Below are positions 1-6,898 of a DNA stretch of 8,070 nucleotides, in pieces (within the stretch, counting starts at the first letter, position 1; the number at the start of each line of letters is the position of its first letter). The notes under the pieces were generated by a model. The model was given only the letters and a program-made list of their open reading frames with translations. It was not told the origin of the DNA and made no database searches. Position numbers and translations under genes: made by a program. Source of the stretch: Actinomycetota bacterium (GTDB lineage Bacteria > Actinomycetota > Actinomycetes > Nanopelagicales > Nanopelagicaceae); contig WLQV01000040.1 in assembly GCA_009697555.1 (NCBI GenBank), forward strand, positions 1 through 8,070, in the 5' to 3' direction.

Positions 1-123
1 GCACTTCGCTTCTGGATTAACCGTGGCGTTAAAGTCGAACTCACCGATGCGCGAGATGCCACGCCTTATTGGTTGATTAGTAGTAAAGATCCGAGCGCGC
101 TAAAAGAGGCGTTAAAGAATTAA
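1..123 (+). CDS. DUF3093 domain protein, C-terminal end only (5' end outside window)
   Basis: The first 40 codons of frame 1 are open and end in TAA at 121-123. The visible tail contains RGVKVELTDARDATPYWLISS followed by a short helix ending ALKEALKN. The pattern of a D-x-x-D-A-T-P-Y-W-L-[IV]-S strand followed by a terminal helix is the C-terminal signature of the actinobacterial DUF3093 family, small membrane proteins with two N-terminal transmembrane segments. Those segments lie outside the window, so membrane topology is family knowledge here. No biochemical function is established that I know of. In many actinobacteria this gene sits beside a DUF4193 gene and dut, which supports the assignment. 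It converges on the DUF4193 gene with no intergenic space: the two stop codons share the palindrome TTAA. Confidence 0.8.
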   Translation, partial: ALRFWINRGVKVELTDARDATPYWLISSKDPSALKEALKN

Positions 124-416
124 TCACACTCTTTGCAGATAGCTTTTGCGCCTTCTCCACGTGAGAGCTGAGTGATGTGGTGTACCAAGAAGCAGCGTGA
201 ACAGGTGAATTCATCCACTTGCTTAGGAACTACGCGCACTGCTAACTCTTCGCCGGAGAGATCGGCGCCAGGAAGTTCGAGACTCTCTGCTGCCTCTGCC
301 TCGTCAACATCAACTTGACCAGATTGCGCATCAACGCGACGTGCCTTTAACTCTTCAAGAGACTCCTCATGGAGTTCTTCATCGGTTTTTCTGGGGGTGT
401 CATAATCGGTAGCCAT
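120..416 (-). CDS. DUF4193 family protein, small acidic protein with two CxxC pairs
   Basis: A 98-residue protein starting MATDYDTPRK, which is close to the conserved N-terminus of the actinobacterial DUF4193 family. The first two thirds are strongly acidic and rich in Glu and Asp. A conserved core, LELPGADLSGEELAV, spans about residues 46-60. The C-terminal third holds C72-x2-C75 (FTCSRCFLVHH) and C94-x2-C97 (AICKECD), an arrangement suggesting a zinc ribbon; zinc binding is inferred from cysteine spacing. The family is widespread in Actinobacteria and its role is not known to me. The start is secure: a near-perfect Shine-Dalgarno sequence, GGAGGTGA, lies 5 nt before the ATG. The gene is probably transcribed from its own promoter in the 142-bp gap after hflX, with a leader of about 100 nt. 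Its stop overlaps the converging DUF3093 stop, leaving no room for a separate terminator. Confidence 0.92.
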   Translation of the reverse strand: MATDYDTPRKTDEELHEESLEELKARRVDAQSGQVDVDEAEAAESLELPGADLSGEELAVRVVPKQVDEFTCSRCFLVHHITQLSRGEGAKAICKECD

Positions 417-421
417 TTATC

Positions 422-429
422 TCACCTCC
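422..429 (-). promoter_or_regulatory. Ribosome-binding site of the DUF4193 gene
   Basis: The minus strand reads GGAGGTGA, then GATAA, then the ATG. This is an almost full complement to the 16S rRNA anti-Shine-Dalgarno sequence. It stands out because several other genes in the window (clgR, tetR-type, miaB, miaA, dapF, hflX) have no recognisable Shine-Dalgarno sequence, so this mRNA is probably translated efficiently and independently. Confidence 0.85.
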
Positions 430-439
430 ACTAGCCTCG

Positions 440-455
440 TACTTCTTCCGAAGTA
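440..455 (-). other. Small hairpin with GNRA-type loop in the DUF4193 leader
   Basis: The minus strand reads TACTTC-GGAA-GAAGTA, a perfect 6-bp stem closed by GGAA, which fits the stable GNRA tetraloop class. It lies about 10 nt upstream of the Shine-Dalgarno sequence. A second short inverted repeat (GGCG/CGCC, 468-481) lies further upstream in the same leader. The stems are seen directly. Any role in mRNA stability or translation is inference, and 6-bp stems can occur by chance. Confidence 0.35.
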
Positions 456-523
456 ATTTCCCTAACGGGCGCATAATCGCCTATTTAACGGTAGGTAGTG
501 GCTAGAACACGCCGCGTGTCGGG

Positions 524-554
524 ATTATTCCCAAAGAGCGCCGAGAAGAGTCAA
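524..554 (-). promoter_or_regulatory. Candidate promoter of the DUF4193 gene
   Basis: On the minus strand a -35-like TTGACT (549-554, 5 of 6 to consensus) is followed after 19 nt by AATAAT (524-529, 5 of 6 to TATAAT). The spacer is 1-2 nt longer than ideal. It lies 5 nt past the hflX stop and would give a leader of about 100 nt. Short inverted repeats at 507-519 (ACACG/CGTGT) and 521-532 (GGGA/TCCC) sit in the same stretch; neither is followed by a T-run on the minus strand, so I do not call an intrinsic terminator for hflX. Confidence 0.35.
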
Positions 555-558
555 TCTT

Positions 559-2004
559 TTAGAGTAATTCGAGCTCTTTGGCTAGCGCACCATCAACTCG
601 TGCATGAATTGCCGTTCCTTCGGGCAGATACTCTTCACTCAAAATCTCGCCACGCTCATGGATCGCACTCACAAGATCACCTCGAGAATATGGAACAAGG
701 GTCGTAATCTCCACATTAGGGCGAGGTAGATCACTCTCAATTGCAGCAATTAATCCGGCAATTCCAAAACCACTCTTTACCGAGATCGCAAAACTATTGG
801 GCTCTTGTCGCAAAATGTCCATCACAACTTCGGGATTGGTCACATCTGCTTTATTGATCGCAATAATCTCGCGAATATCTCCTGCACCAATTTCAGCGAA
901 GACTTCGCGCACTGCGCGGATCTGTTCAAAGGGATCGGCATGAGAACCATCAACTAAGTGCACAATTACATCTGCCCCAGATACTTCCTCTAGCGTTGAT
1001 TTGAAAGCATCGATTAATTGATGTGGCAGGTGGCGCACAAATCCCACCGTGTCGGTGTACGTGAAGATACGTCCATCGCTAGTCGTGGATTTGCGCACTG
1101 TTGGATCTAACGTTGCAAAGAGTGCATTCTCAACCAAGACATCAGAGTTGGTGAGGCGGTTAAGGAGTGAGGATTTACCAGCATTGGTATAGCCAGCGAT
1201 AGCGACTGCAGGAATTCCATGACGGCGACGCTCTTGGCGCTTGGTATCGCGCGATACTTTCATCTGCGCAATCTCGCGCCGCAGCTTTGCCATCTTGTCG
1301 CGAATTCGGCGACGATCGGTTTCAATCTTTGTTTCACCAGGACCGCGACCACCGATACCAGCACCACCTGCCGCGCGACCACCGACTTGGCGCGAAAGTG
1401 AATCACCCCAACCGCGCAATCGCGGCAAGAGATAAGAGATCTGCGCTAACTCAACTTGCGCCTTGCCCTCTTTGCTCTTCGCATGTTGGGCAAAGATATC
1501 CAAGATCAGTGCAGTGCGATCGACGACTTTTACTTTGATCTTCTCTTCCAATTGACGCAACTGAGAAGGTGATAGTTCGCCATCACAGATCACAGTATCT
1601 GCGCCAGTTGCAACAACTACTTCGCGCAGTTGCACGACCTTTCCAGAGCCAATGTAGGTTGCTGGATCTGGTTTATCGCGTCGTTGAATTAATCCATCGA
1701 GAACTTCTGATCCTGCTGTTTCAGCCAGTGCTTTTAATTCAGCTAAGGAATTCTCGGCCATCTCAACTGTTCCTTCAGTCCAGACCCCCACAAGTACAAC
1801 GCGCTCTAATTGGAGCTGGCGATATTCTGCCTCGGAAATATCTTGCAGTTCAGTTGAGAAACCGCGCACGCGACGAAGTGCATGGCGATCGGCTAACTCA
1901 GATTGGATCTCTGGTCTTTCACTCTCATCAAAATCTGCGGCAGCTCTTGCGCTCTCCGCTAGGAGTGCTTCAAATTCATCCTGTCCGAAATTGGCATCTC
2001 TCAT
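559..2004 (-). CDS. hflX: GTPase HflX, ribosome-associated
   Basis: A 481-residue HflX-family GTPase. In studied bacteria HflX binds the 50S subunit, splits stalled or hibernating 70S ribosomes after stress and hydrolyses GTP. Domains seen: an acidic, poorly conserved N-terminus (1-65); the HflX N-domain (about 66-235) with YIGSGKVVQL (117-126) and the family signature GGRGPGETKIETDRR (218-232); a basic coiled-coil linker (about 230-262, rich in Lys/Arg/Glu); then the G domain with G1 GYTNAGKS (271-278), G2 region FATLDPT (296-302), G3 DTVGF (318-322), G4 NKAD (384-387) and a G5-like SVKSG (408-412). A short C-terminal domain ends ELELL. All GTPase motifs are intact. The ATG overlaps the dapF stop as ATGA, with no Shine-Dalgarno sequence, which suggests translational coupling. 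It is the last gene of the recA-recX-miaB-miaA-dapF-hflX unit, its usual actinobacterial place. Confidence 0.97.
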   Translation of the reverse strand: MRDANFGQDEFEALLAESARAAADFDESERPEIQSELADRHALRRVRGFSTELQDISEAEYRQLQLERVVLVGVWTEGTVEMAENSLAELKALAETAGSEVLDGLIQRRDKPDPATYIGSGKVVQLREVVVATGADTVICDGELSPSQLRQLEEKIKVKVVDRTALILDIFAQHAKSKEGKAQVELAQISYLLPRLRGWGDSLSRQVGGRAAGGAGIGGRGPGETKIETDRRRIRDKMAKLRREIAQMKVSRDTKRQERRRHGIPAVAIAGYTNAGKSSLLNRLTNSDVLVENALFATLDPTVRKSTTSDGRIFTYTDTVGFVRHLPHQLIDAFKSTLEEVSGADVIVHLVDGSHADPFEQIRAVREVFAEIGAGDIREIIAINKADVTNPEVVMDILRQEPNSFAISVKSGFGIAGLIAAIESDLPRPNVEITTLVPYSRGDLVSAIHERGEILSEEYLPEGTAIHARVDGALAKELELL

Positions 2005-2816
2005 CGAAGCAGGTACTCGGTAATGTCATGTTCGCTAACCAATACTGCAGGACCAATCAGAGTTGCATTGGAGTGTGGATCCAAATCAACTTCTAACCGA
2101 CCACCGGGTGAGTGAATAATCCATCGGGCGGGAAGTTTCTGATTCTTCTTAAGGGTTGCCGCAAGTGCTACTGCGCAGGTACCCGTGCCACATGCTCTCG
2201 TTTCACCGACGCCGCGTTCGAAGACGCGCATTTGTAATTCACCGTTGTCGAGAAATTGCACAAACTCGACGTTGACACCCTCTGGGTAATCCTCTTTAGG
2301 ACGCACAACTGGTGCTTCGGTAAGTGCTCCTACCTCTGCCATGTCATCGACAAAAACTACGGCGTGCGGATTGCCAACGCTGATGTTGTAACCATTCCAG
2401 ACCTGGCCATTTGTTGCCGCAGTTATCGGCTCGCCATCTTCCATCACCTTGCCGAGATTGACGGAAATATCACCAGTCATCGGAACTCGTAAATGTTTCA
2501 ATCCATCTCGGGTATCAATTGCAAAAATTCCTTCACCTTGGTGGCCGCGCTCAACTAAGTAGCGCGCCATTACGCGAATGCCATTGCCGCACATTTCAGC
2601 GAGTGAGCCATCGGCATTGCGGTAATCCATAAACCAATTGCCATTTTTCTTGGCAATCCGAATGAGCCCATCTGCCCCGATCCCACTTTGGCGATTGCAG
2701 ATAGCTGCAGTTTGGGCGGTAGTAATCGAATACTGATCATCTGGATCGAAGACGATGACGAAGTCATTCTCAGTTCCGTGGCCATACGTTGCCATCACAA
2801 TTGGTGAGTTGCTCAT
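2001..2816 (-). CDS. dapF: Diaminopimelate epimerase DapF
   Basis: A 271-residue DapF, the cytoplasmic, cofactor-independent enzyme that converts LL-diaminopimelate to meso-diaminopimelate for lysine synthesis and peptidoglycan cross-links. The two-base racemase mechanism needs two cysteines and both are present: C76 in AEMCGNGIRVMARYL and C209 in ETRACGTGTCAVALAA, in the two pseudo-symmetric halves. The N-terminus has GHGTENDF (12-19), the actinobacterial form of the GxGNDF motif. NPHAVVFVDD (149-158) and the ERGVGET loop (200-206) also fit. The start at 2816 puts ten residues before the first conserved motif; ATG at 2795 (residue 8) is the alternative. Neither has a Shine-Dalgarno sequence. 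The 22-nt gap after miaA contains TAAACT 9 nt before the ATG, so an internal near-leaderless promoter is possible. The stop overlaps the hflX start (ATGA). Confidence 0.97.
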   Translation of the reverse strand: MSNSPIVMATYGHGTENDFVIVFDPDDQYSITTAQTAAICNRQSGIGADGLIRIAKKNGNWFMDYRNADGSLAEMCGNGIRVMARYLVERGHQGEGIFAIDTRDGLKHLRVPMTGDISVNLGKVMEDGEPITAATNGQVWNGYNISVGNPHAVVFVDDMAEVGALTEAPVVRPKEDYPEGVNVEFVQFLDNGELQMRVFERGVGETRACGTGTCAVALAATLKKNQKLPARWIIHSPGGRLEVDLDPHSNATLIGPAVLVSEHDITEYLLR

Positions 2817-2838
2817 CGTGTTATGAGTTTATAGAAAG

Positions 2839-3738
2839 TTACGCATCGATGGCGGATAGAACTCGTTCGAGGCGCCCAGTTCCAGGCGCAATCCAGTTAA
2901 TTCGCTCGTCACGGGAGAACCAGGTCTCTTGTCTGCGGGCATATTGGCGCGTTGCTCGTTTAGTTTCCTCTTGCGCCTCATCCTCCGAAATTTCACCATT
3001 GCGGAATTTAATAACTTGGGCATAGCCAAGTGCCAATTGCGCAGTGCGACCTTCGAGCAAGCCGGCTGCAAGAAGTTGATCCACTTCACTCACTAATCCT
3101 GCCTGCCACATCCGATCGACTCGATCACTGATGCGTTGATCTAGATTTTCGCGCTCCATTACTAAACCAAATTGAATCGCATTGGGGTATCGAGTACTTG
3201 CAACTCGTGGCAAATTTGCTGTGAATGGTTTGCCGGTAATTTCAATAACTTCCAGGGCACGGACAACGCGGCGCACATTTTCAGCCGGAATTGCAAGAGC
3301 TGCTGCTGGATCTAACTTTGCTAAGCGCTCGTGCATCGCAGGGCCGCCGATTTTCTCGGCCAATAAATTGAGAGAGTTACGCACCTCAGGATTGGTATCG
3401 GGGAAGGTGAGGTCATCGAGAATCGCTTTAATGTAGAGACCAGTTCCGCCGACAACCACGACGTTCTTACCAGCACTATTGAGTTGATCAATCAGTCCAC
3501 GCGCCTGCTCTTGATACCAAGCGACATTGGCATCTTCTCGCACATCTAAAACATCGAGTAAGTGGTGGGGAATATTTCCGCGTTCATCCTTAGATAATTT
3601 GGCGGTTCCGATGTCCATGCCGCGATAGAGCTGCATCGAATCGGCGCTGATAATTTCGCCACCGATCTTCTGGGCTACAGCGATTGCAAGTTCACTCTTG
3701 CCTGTTGCAGTTGCGCCAGAGATGACGATCAAAGTCAT
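2839..3738 (-). CDS. miaA: tRNA dimethylallyltransferase MiaA
   Basis: A 299-residue MiaA. It transfers the dimethylallyl group from dimethylallyl diphosphate to N6 of A37 in tRNAs reading codons that start with U, giving i6A, the substrate of MiaB encoded just upstream. Motifs seen: P-loop GATATGKS (8-15), [17 protein letters not shown] (31-47) carrying the catalytic Asp and substrate loop, GGTGLYIKA (97-105), the [10 protein letters not shown] segment (155-164), ALGYAQVI (236-243) and [10 protein letters not shown] (268-277), which matches the tRNA-contacting RQ-x-TWFR motif. Length is normal for the family (about 300). The ATG overlaps the miaB stop as ATGA, so translation is probably coupled; no Shine-Dalgarno sequence precedes it. 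dapF follows after 22 nt. Confidence 0.97.
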   Translation of the reverse strand: MTLIVISGATATGKSELAIAVAQKIGGEIISADSMQLYRGMDIGTAKLSKDERGNIPHHLLDVLDVREDANVAWYQEQARGLIDQLNSAGKNVVVVGGTGLYIKAILDDLTFPDTNPEVRNSLNLLAEKIGGPAMHERLAKLDPAAALAIPAENVRRVVRALEVIEITGKPFTANLPRVASTRYPNAIQFGLVMERENLDQRISDRVDRMWQAGLVSEVDQLLAAGLLEGRTAQLALGYAQVIKFRNGEISEDEAQEETKRATRQYARRQETWFSRDERINWIAPGTGRLERVLSAIDA

Positions 3739-5162
3739 TTGCGAGTGCTGGGCATTCCTAGGAGAACACCCGGGATAGAAACTTCGGCATGGCGCAGTTG
3801 ATGTGCATCTCCACCACGAGTGGCGCGGATTTCAATGGCATCGCCCAATAGGTAATGCGAACTAGCCTCAGTGATTTTTACGCGGACTACATCGCCGGGG
3901 CGCAGTTCTTGGTCGGCTGCGATGTGCACGTTGCGGAAATCTTCACTGCGACCGCTGGTGCGCGAATTTACTTCATCGCGTCGCCCCTCACCTGCCATTA
4001 CTAATACTTCACGCTCTTGACCGATGCACTCTTGATTTACCGAGAGTGAAATTGCTTCCTGATGTTTGTGGAGGCGGGTGTAACGCTCACCGACTACATC
4101 CTCTGGAACTTGATCTGGCATCTGCGCTGCAGGTGTTCCGGGGCGCTTGGAATATTTATAGGTGTAAGCAGCGGTAAATCGCGCCGCAGTGCAGAGGTCA
4201 AGTGTTGCTTGGAAATCCTCTTCACTCTCGCCAGGAAAGCCGACGATGATATCTGTGGTGATGGAAGCCTTAGGAATGGATTGGCGCACTCGATCTAGAA
4301 TTCCTAAATACTTTTCGCTGCGATAGGAGCGGCGCATACTCTGCAAAATACGATCCGAGCCAGATTGCAGCGGCATGTGAAGATGTGGCATGGCATTGGG
4401 AGTCTGCGCCATTGCGGCAATTACTTCATCAGTGAAGTCGCGAGGATGTGGCGACATAAATCTCACTCGCTCCAGTCCTTCGATCTTTCCGCACTCACGA
4501 AGGAGGGCTGCAAAGGCTTCTCGCTCGCCAAAGTTAAATCCATAAGCATTTACATTTTGGCCAAGCAAAGTAATCTCGATGACGCCTTGATCTACCAAGG
4601 TATGAATTTCGCGCAAAATATCTTCTTGAGAGCGATCTTTCTCAACACCGCGAAGTGTCGGGACGATGCAGAAGGTGCAACTGTTATTGCATCCCACTGA
4701 GATCGAGACCCAGGCGCTAAAGGCGCTATGGCGTCGGGCTGGAAGTGTGGATGGGAAGTGTTCGAGTGATTCTAAAATTTCAATCTGTGCTTGGCTCTCG
4801 ATACGTGCGCGCTCGAGAAGTACTGGAAGTGAGCCGACATTGTGCGTGCCAAAGACCACATCAACATAGGGCGCTTTCTGAAGAATCAGCCCTTGATCTT
4901 TCTGCGCTAAACAACCACCGACTGCGATCTGTAAATCTGGATTGGCTTTCTTGAGCGGTGCTAAGAAACTTAAATTTCCATAGAGTTTATTGTCGGCATT
5001 CTCGCGCACTGCGCAGGTATTAAAAACAATGAGATCTGCCTGTTCGCCGGTGATGACCGGTAGATATCCATCTGCTTCCAGTAAGCCAGCGATACGTTCG
5101 GAGTCGTGCACATTCATCTGACAGCCGTAAGTTTCTACAGCGTAGGTGCGTGCTCTCTCCAT
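3735..5162 (-). CDS. miaB: tRNA-2-methylthio-N6-dimethylallyladenosine synthase MiaB
   Basis: A 475-residue radical-SAM methylthiotransferase that adds the 2-methylthio group to i6A37, giving ms2i6A. It carries both Fe-S cluster sites. The N-terminal MTTase domain has C14 ([12 protein letters not shown]), C50 ([10 protein letters not shown]) and C84 (GGCLAQ); the radical-SAM core has the C158-x3-C162-x2-C165 motif in [14 protein letters not shown]. Further family motifs are [28 protein letters not shown] and [19 protein letters not shown]-binding domain covers about 375-445. The approx. 25-residue tail after it (from RGGDAHQL) is poorly conserved. The start is chosen because the MTTase domain begins at once; no Shine-Dalgarno sequence precedes it, but TACGAT lies exactly 6 nt before the ATG, so leaderless initiation is possible. 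It sits 33 nt after recX and overlaps miaA by 4 nt. Confidence 0.97.
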   Translation of the reverse strand: MERARTYAVETYGCQMNVHDSERIAGLLEADGYLPVITGEQADLIVFNTCAVRENADNKLYGNLSFLAPLKKANPDLQIAVGGCLAQKDQGLILQKAPYVDVVFGTHNVGSLPVLLERARIESQAQIEILESLEHFPSTLPARRHSAFSAWVSISVGCNNSCTFCIVPTLRGVEKDRSQEDILREIHTLVDQGVIEITLLGQNVNAYGFNFGEREAFAALLRECGKIEGLERVRFMSPHPRDFTDEVIAAMAQTPNAMPHLHMPLQSGSDRILQSMRRSYRSEKYLGILDRVRQSIPKASITTDIIVGFPGESEEDFQATLDLCTAARFTAAYTYKYSKRPGTPAAQMPDQVPEDVVGERYTRLHKHQEAISLSVNQECIGQEREVLVMAGEGRRDEVNSRTSGRSEDFRNVHIAADQELRPGDVVRVKITEASSHYLLGDAIEIRATRGGDAHQLRHAEVSIPGVLLGMPSTRK

Positions 5163-5168
5163 TGTGCA

Positions 5169-5174
5169 ATCGTA
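5169..5174 (-). promoter_or_regulatory. Candidate leaderless -10 element of miaB
   Basis: On the minus strand TACGAT fits the actinobacterial -10 pattern TAnnnT. It is followed by six bases and then the miaB ATG, which would place transcription start on the A of the ATG. No -35 is visible at 16-18 nt upstream. The gap also carries a short tandem repeat, AAGTGAT at 5182-5188 and again at 5190-5196 on the plus strand, overlapping the recX stop. The match is only three fixed bases, so chance is a real alternative. Confidence 0.25.
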
Positions 5175-5195
5175 TTAGGTGAAGTGATCAAGTGA

Positions 5196-5708
5196 TTACT
5201 GGAGGCCAACCTCTTGCATTACCTGCGAAATCACGCCAAAACCAAAGCCGCGTCGGGCAAGTGCGCCATGAATGCGTCTGCGTTGGGTCTGCGGATCACA
5301 ACCTCCCAGGGAGGGCATCTTCCGACGAGCTAACTCGAGAGCGCTGGAATATTCAGTATCGCTATCGATCTCATCGATCGCTTCTGCGATCTGCTCTTGC
5401 GAAATTCCCTTAAGACGAAGCTCGCCTGCGATGACTGCTTTAGAGAGTCGTTTAGTGCGAAGTCGAGATTGAACCCATGCCTTGGCAAATGCGCCATCAT
5501 CGACTAGCCCGGCCTCTTGCAGGCGATAGATAGTTGCTTGAGCAATGTTCTCTGCAATACCGCGACGTTTGAGATGAGCCAGCAGCTCGCCCTTACTCTT
5601 CGCGCGAGGTGCCAATGCATTGAGTGCAATGGTCTGCGCGAGAGAGTAAGGGTCGGCTACGTCATCTACAACATCGGTTGATGCGAGATGAGATGAATCT
5701 GCGTTAAT
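5196..5708 (-). CDS. recX: Regulatory protein RecX, probably starting at ATT
   Basis: RecX binds RecA filaments and modulates (usually inhibits) recombination and coprotease activity. The frame encodes three-helix RecX repeats, including ELLAHLKRRGI, the signature AGLVDDGAFAKAWVQSR, LRLKGISQEQIAEAI and a C-terminal repeat RRRIHGALARRGFGFGVI. The first conserved helix, ADPYSLAQTIALNAL, aligns with the usual start of actinobacterial RecX, yet the frame between the upstream stop (5715-5717) and this helix has no ATG, GTG or TTG. The first canonical codon is TTG at 5613-5615, which would give 139 residues and cut this helix off. I therefore choose ATT (5706-5708), which overlaps the recA stop by one base and has GAGGT 9 nt upstream, giving 170 residues, a normal length. 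Alternatives are a -1 frameshift at the recA stop yielding a RecA-RecX fusion, or a sequence error. Family identity is secure; the start is inference. Confidence 0.9.
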   Translation of the reverse strand: MNADSSHLASTDVVDDVADPYSLAQTIALNALAPRAKSKGELLAHLKRRGIAENIAQATIYRLQEAGLVDDGAFAKAWVQSRLRTKRLSKAVIAGELRLKGISQEQIAEAIDEIDSDTEYSSALELARRKMPSLGGCDPQTQRRRIHGALARRGFGFGVISQVMQEVGLQ

Positions 5709-6832
5709 TAGAAATCAACCTCGGCAGTTGCTTCATCAATTGCAGCTACGAGTTGGGGATCAACTGCGATAGGAACATAGTGAGCGCGAATCTTGCTCTC
5801 GATCTCATTGGCGAGATCGGGATTATCGATAAGGAATGCGCGTGAATTCTCTTTGCCCTGACCTAATTGATCATTCTCATAGGTATACCAGGCGCCAGAC
5901 TTCTTAACGATTCCTAACTCGCTACCAAGATCAAGGAGTGAGCCTTCACGGGAAATTCCAGTGCCGTAGATGATGTCGAACTCAGCTTGCTTGAAGGGTG
6001 GGGCCATCTTATTTTTGACGACCTTGACGCGAGTACGGTTACCGACTGCATCTTGTCCCTCTTTGAGAGTCTCGATACGACGCACATCTAAGCGAATTGA
6101 TGCGTAGAACTTGAGCGCCTTGCCACCGGTAGTTGTCTCTGGTGAACCAAAGAAGACACCGATCTTTTCGCGGAGCTGGTTGATAAAGATGGCAGTGGTC
6201 TTTGTCTGATGAAGTGCACCGGTAATTTTGCGGAGCGCTTGTGACATCAAACGTGCTTGGAGACCGACGTGGGAATCGCCCATCTCGCCCTCAATTTCAG
6301 CACGTGGCACAAGTGCGGCAACTGAGTCGATCACGATAATGTCGAGTGCGCCGGAGCGGATCAACATATCCATAATCTCTAGTGCTTGCTCGCCAGTATC
6401 TGGTTGTGAGACAAGGAGCGCATCGATATCAACGCCTAACTTCTTTGCATACTCAGGATCGAGTGCATGCTCTGCATCGATAAATGCTGCAATGCCACCT
6501 GCACGTTGTGCATTAGCGATGGCGTGAAGTGCAACGGTGGTCTTACCGCTCGACTCTGGACCGTAGATTTCAACGACGCGACCACGTGGTAGCCCGCCAA
6601 TTCCGAGTGCAATATCGAGTGCGATCGAACCGGTAGGAATTACTTCTACTACCTGAGCTCCGCGCTCTCCCATCTTCATTACTGAGCCTTTACCAAATTG
6701 ACGTTCTATCTGGGCAAGGGCGGTGTCGAGCGCTTTAGCGCGTTCGCTATTTGGCTTTGCAGAGTTGTCGGCAGGTTTTCCTTGTGCCTTCTCTGTAGCT
6801 TTCTCGGATTTCTCTGGCTTTTGATATGCCAT
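5708..6832 (-). CDS. recA: Recombinase RecA
   Basis: A 374-residue RecA: ATP-dependent strand exchange and, as filament, the coprotease that triggers LexA self-cleavage. Motifs seen: Walker [10 protein letters not shown] (91-99), catalytic Glu in FIDAEHALD (E121), Walker B IIVIDS (165-170), loop L1 around [10 protein letters not shown] (181-190), and loop L2 with [20 protein letters not shown] (218-237). No intein interrupts it, unlike M. tuberculosis RecA. The start at 6832 is preferred over longer in-frame extensions because AGAGG lies 7 nt upstream and because the promoter elements fall inside any longer reading. An in-frame ATG at 6853 has no Shine-Dalgarno sequence. Odd point: about 27 residues rich in Lys, Glu, Ala and Pro precede the usual N-terminal helix ([21 protein letters not shown]). 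It heads the recA-hflX unit and shares one base with recX. Confidence 0.98.
   Translation of the reverse strand: MAYQKPEKSEKATEKAQGKPADNSAKPNSERAKALDTALAQIERQFGKGSVMKMGERGAQVVEVIPTGSIALDIALGIGGLPRGRVVEIYGPESSGKTTVALHAIANAQRAGGIAAFIDAEHALDPEYAKKLGVDIDALLVSQPDTGEQALEIMDMLIRSGALDIIVIDSVAALVPRAEIEGEMGDSHVGLQARLMSQALRKITGALHQTKTTAIFINQLREKIGVFFGSPETTTGGKALKFYASIRLDVRRIETLKEGQDAVGNRTRVKVVKNKMAPPFKQAEFDIIYGTGISREGSLLDLGSELGIVKKSGAWYTYENDQLGQGKENSRAFLIDNPDLANEIESKIRAHYVPIAVDPQLVAAIDEATAEVDF
5718..5722 (-). promoter_or_regulatory. Probable ribosome-binding site for recX inside the recA 3' end
   Basis: The minus strand reads GAGGT, within the RecA Glu-Val codons, then nine bases, then ATT at 5708. Strength and spacing are those of a working Shine-Dalgarno sequence. 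It has no other start to serve: no ATG, GTG or TTG in the recX frame lies within range. It is the main local support for ATT initiation, though the bases are also constrained by RecA coding. Confidence 0.55.
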
Positions 6833-6855
6833 CTCTATTCCTCTTCCTCTCATCG

Positions 6856-6884
6856 AACGTATCGGTCTTTCAACACCGATCGTT
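6856..6884 (-). other. Hairpin in the recA mRNA leader
   Basis: On the minus strand, AACG-ATCGGT pairs with ACCGAT-A-CGTT around an 8-nt loop (GTTGAAAG): ten base pairs with one bulged base at 6860. It ends a few bases before the purine-rich recA ribosome-binding region (6840-6850). No T-run follows, so it is not an intrinsic terminator. It would lie at or near the 5' end of a transcript from the 6899-6921 promoter. A role in mRNA stability or translational control of RecA is inference. Confidence 0.5.
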
Positions 6885-6898
6885 GGTATCTGGCCCAG

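Noticed and set aside
501..535. Intrinsic terminator after hflX
   Set aside because: Two short stems are present (507-519 and 521-532) but neither is followed by a T-run on the minus strand, and part of the region fits a promoter better.
1049..1071. TGTCGGTG on the plus strand as another NDp-type promoter
   Set aside because: It lies inside hflX, is antisense to it, and has GATACG and not TAnnnT at the 8-nt spacing.
1569..2096. Plus-strand 175-residue open frame antisense to hflX/dapF
   Set aside because: Arg/Leu/Gln-rich composition typical of a shadow frame, no recognisable domain, and the minus strand is fully explained by HflX and DapF.
2867..2876. GAACTCGTTC near the end of miaA as a second LexA box
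   Set aside because: The half-sites are separated by 2 nt, not 4, and it lies inside coding sequence.
5196..5615. recX as a 139-residue protein starting at TTG (5613-5615)
   Set aside because: It is the only canonical start in frame, but it cuts the conserved N-terminal helix in half and I see no Shine-Dalgarno sequence near it; the ATT start at 5708 has one at good spacing.
5708..6832. Intein in recA, as in M. tuberculosis
   Set aside because: All RecA motifs are contiguous at normal spacing in a 374-residue protein.
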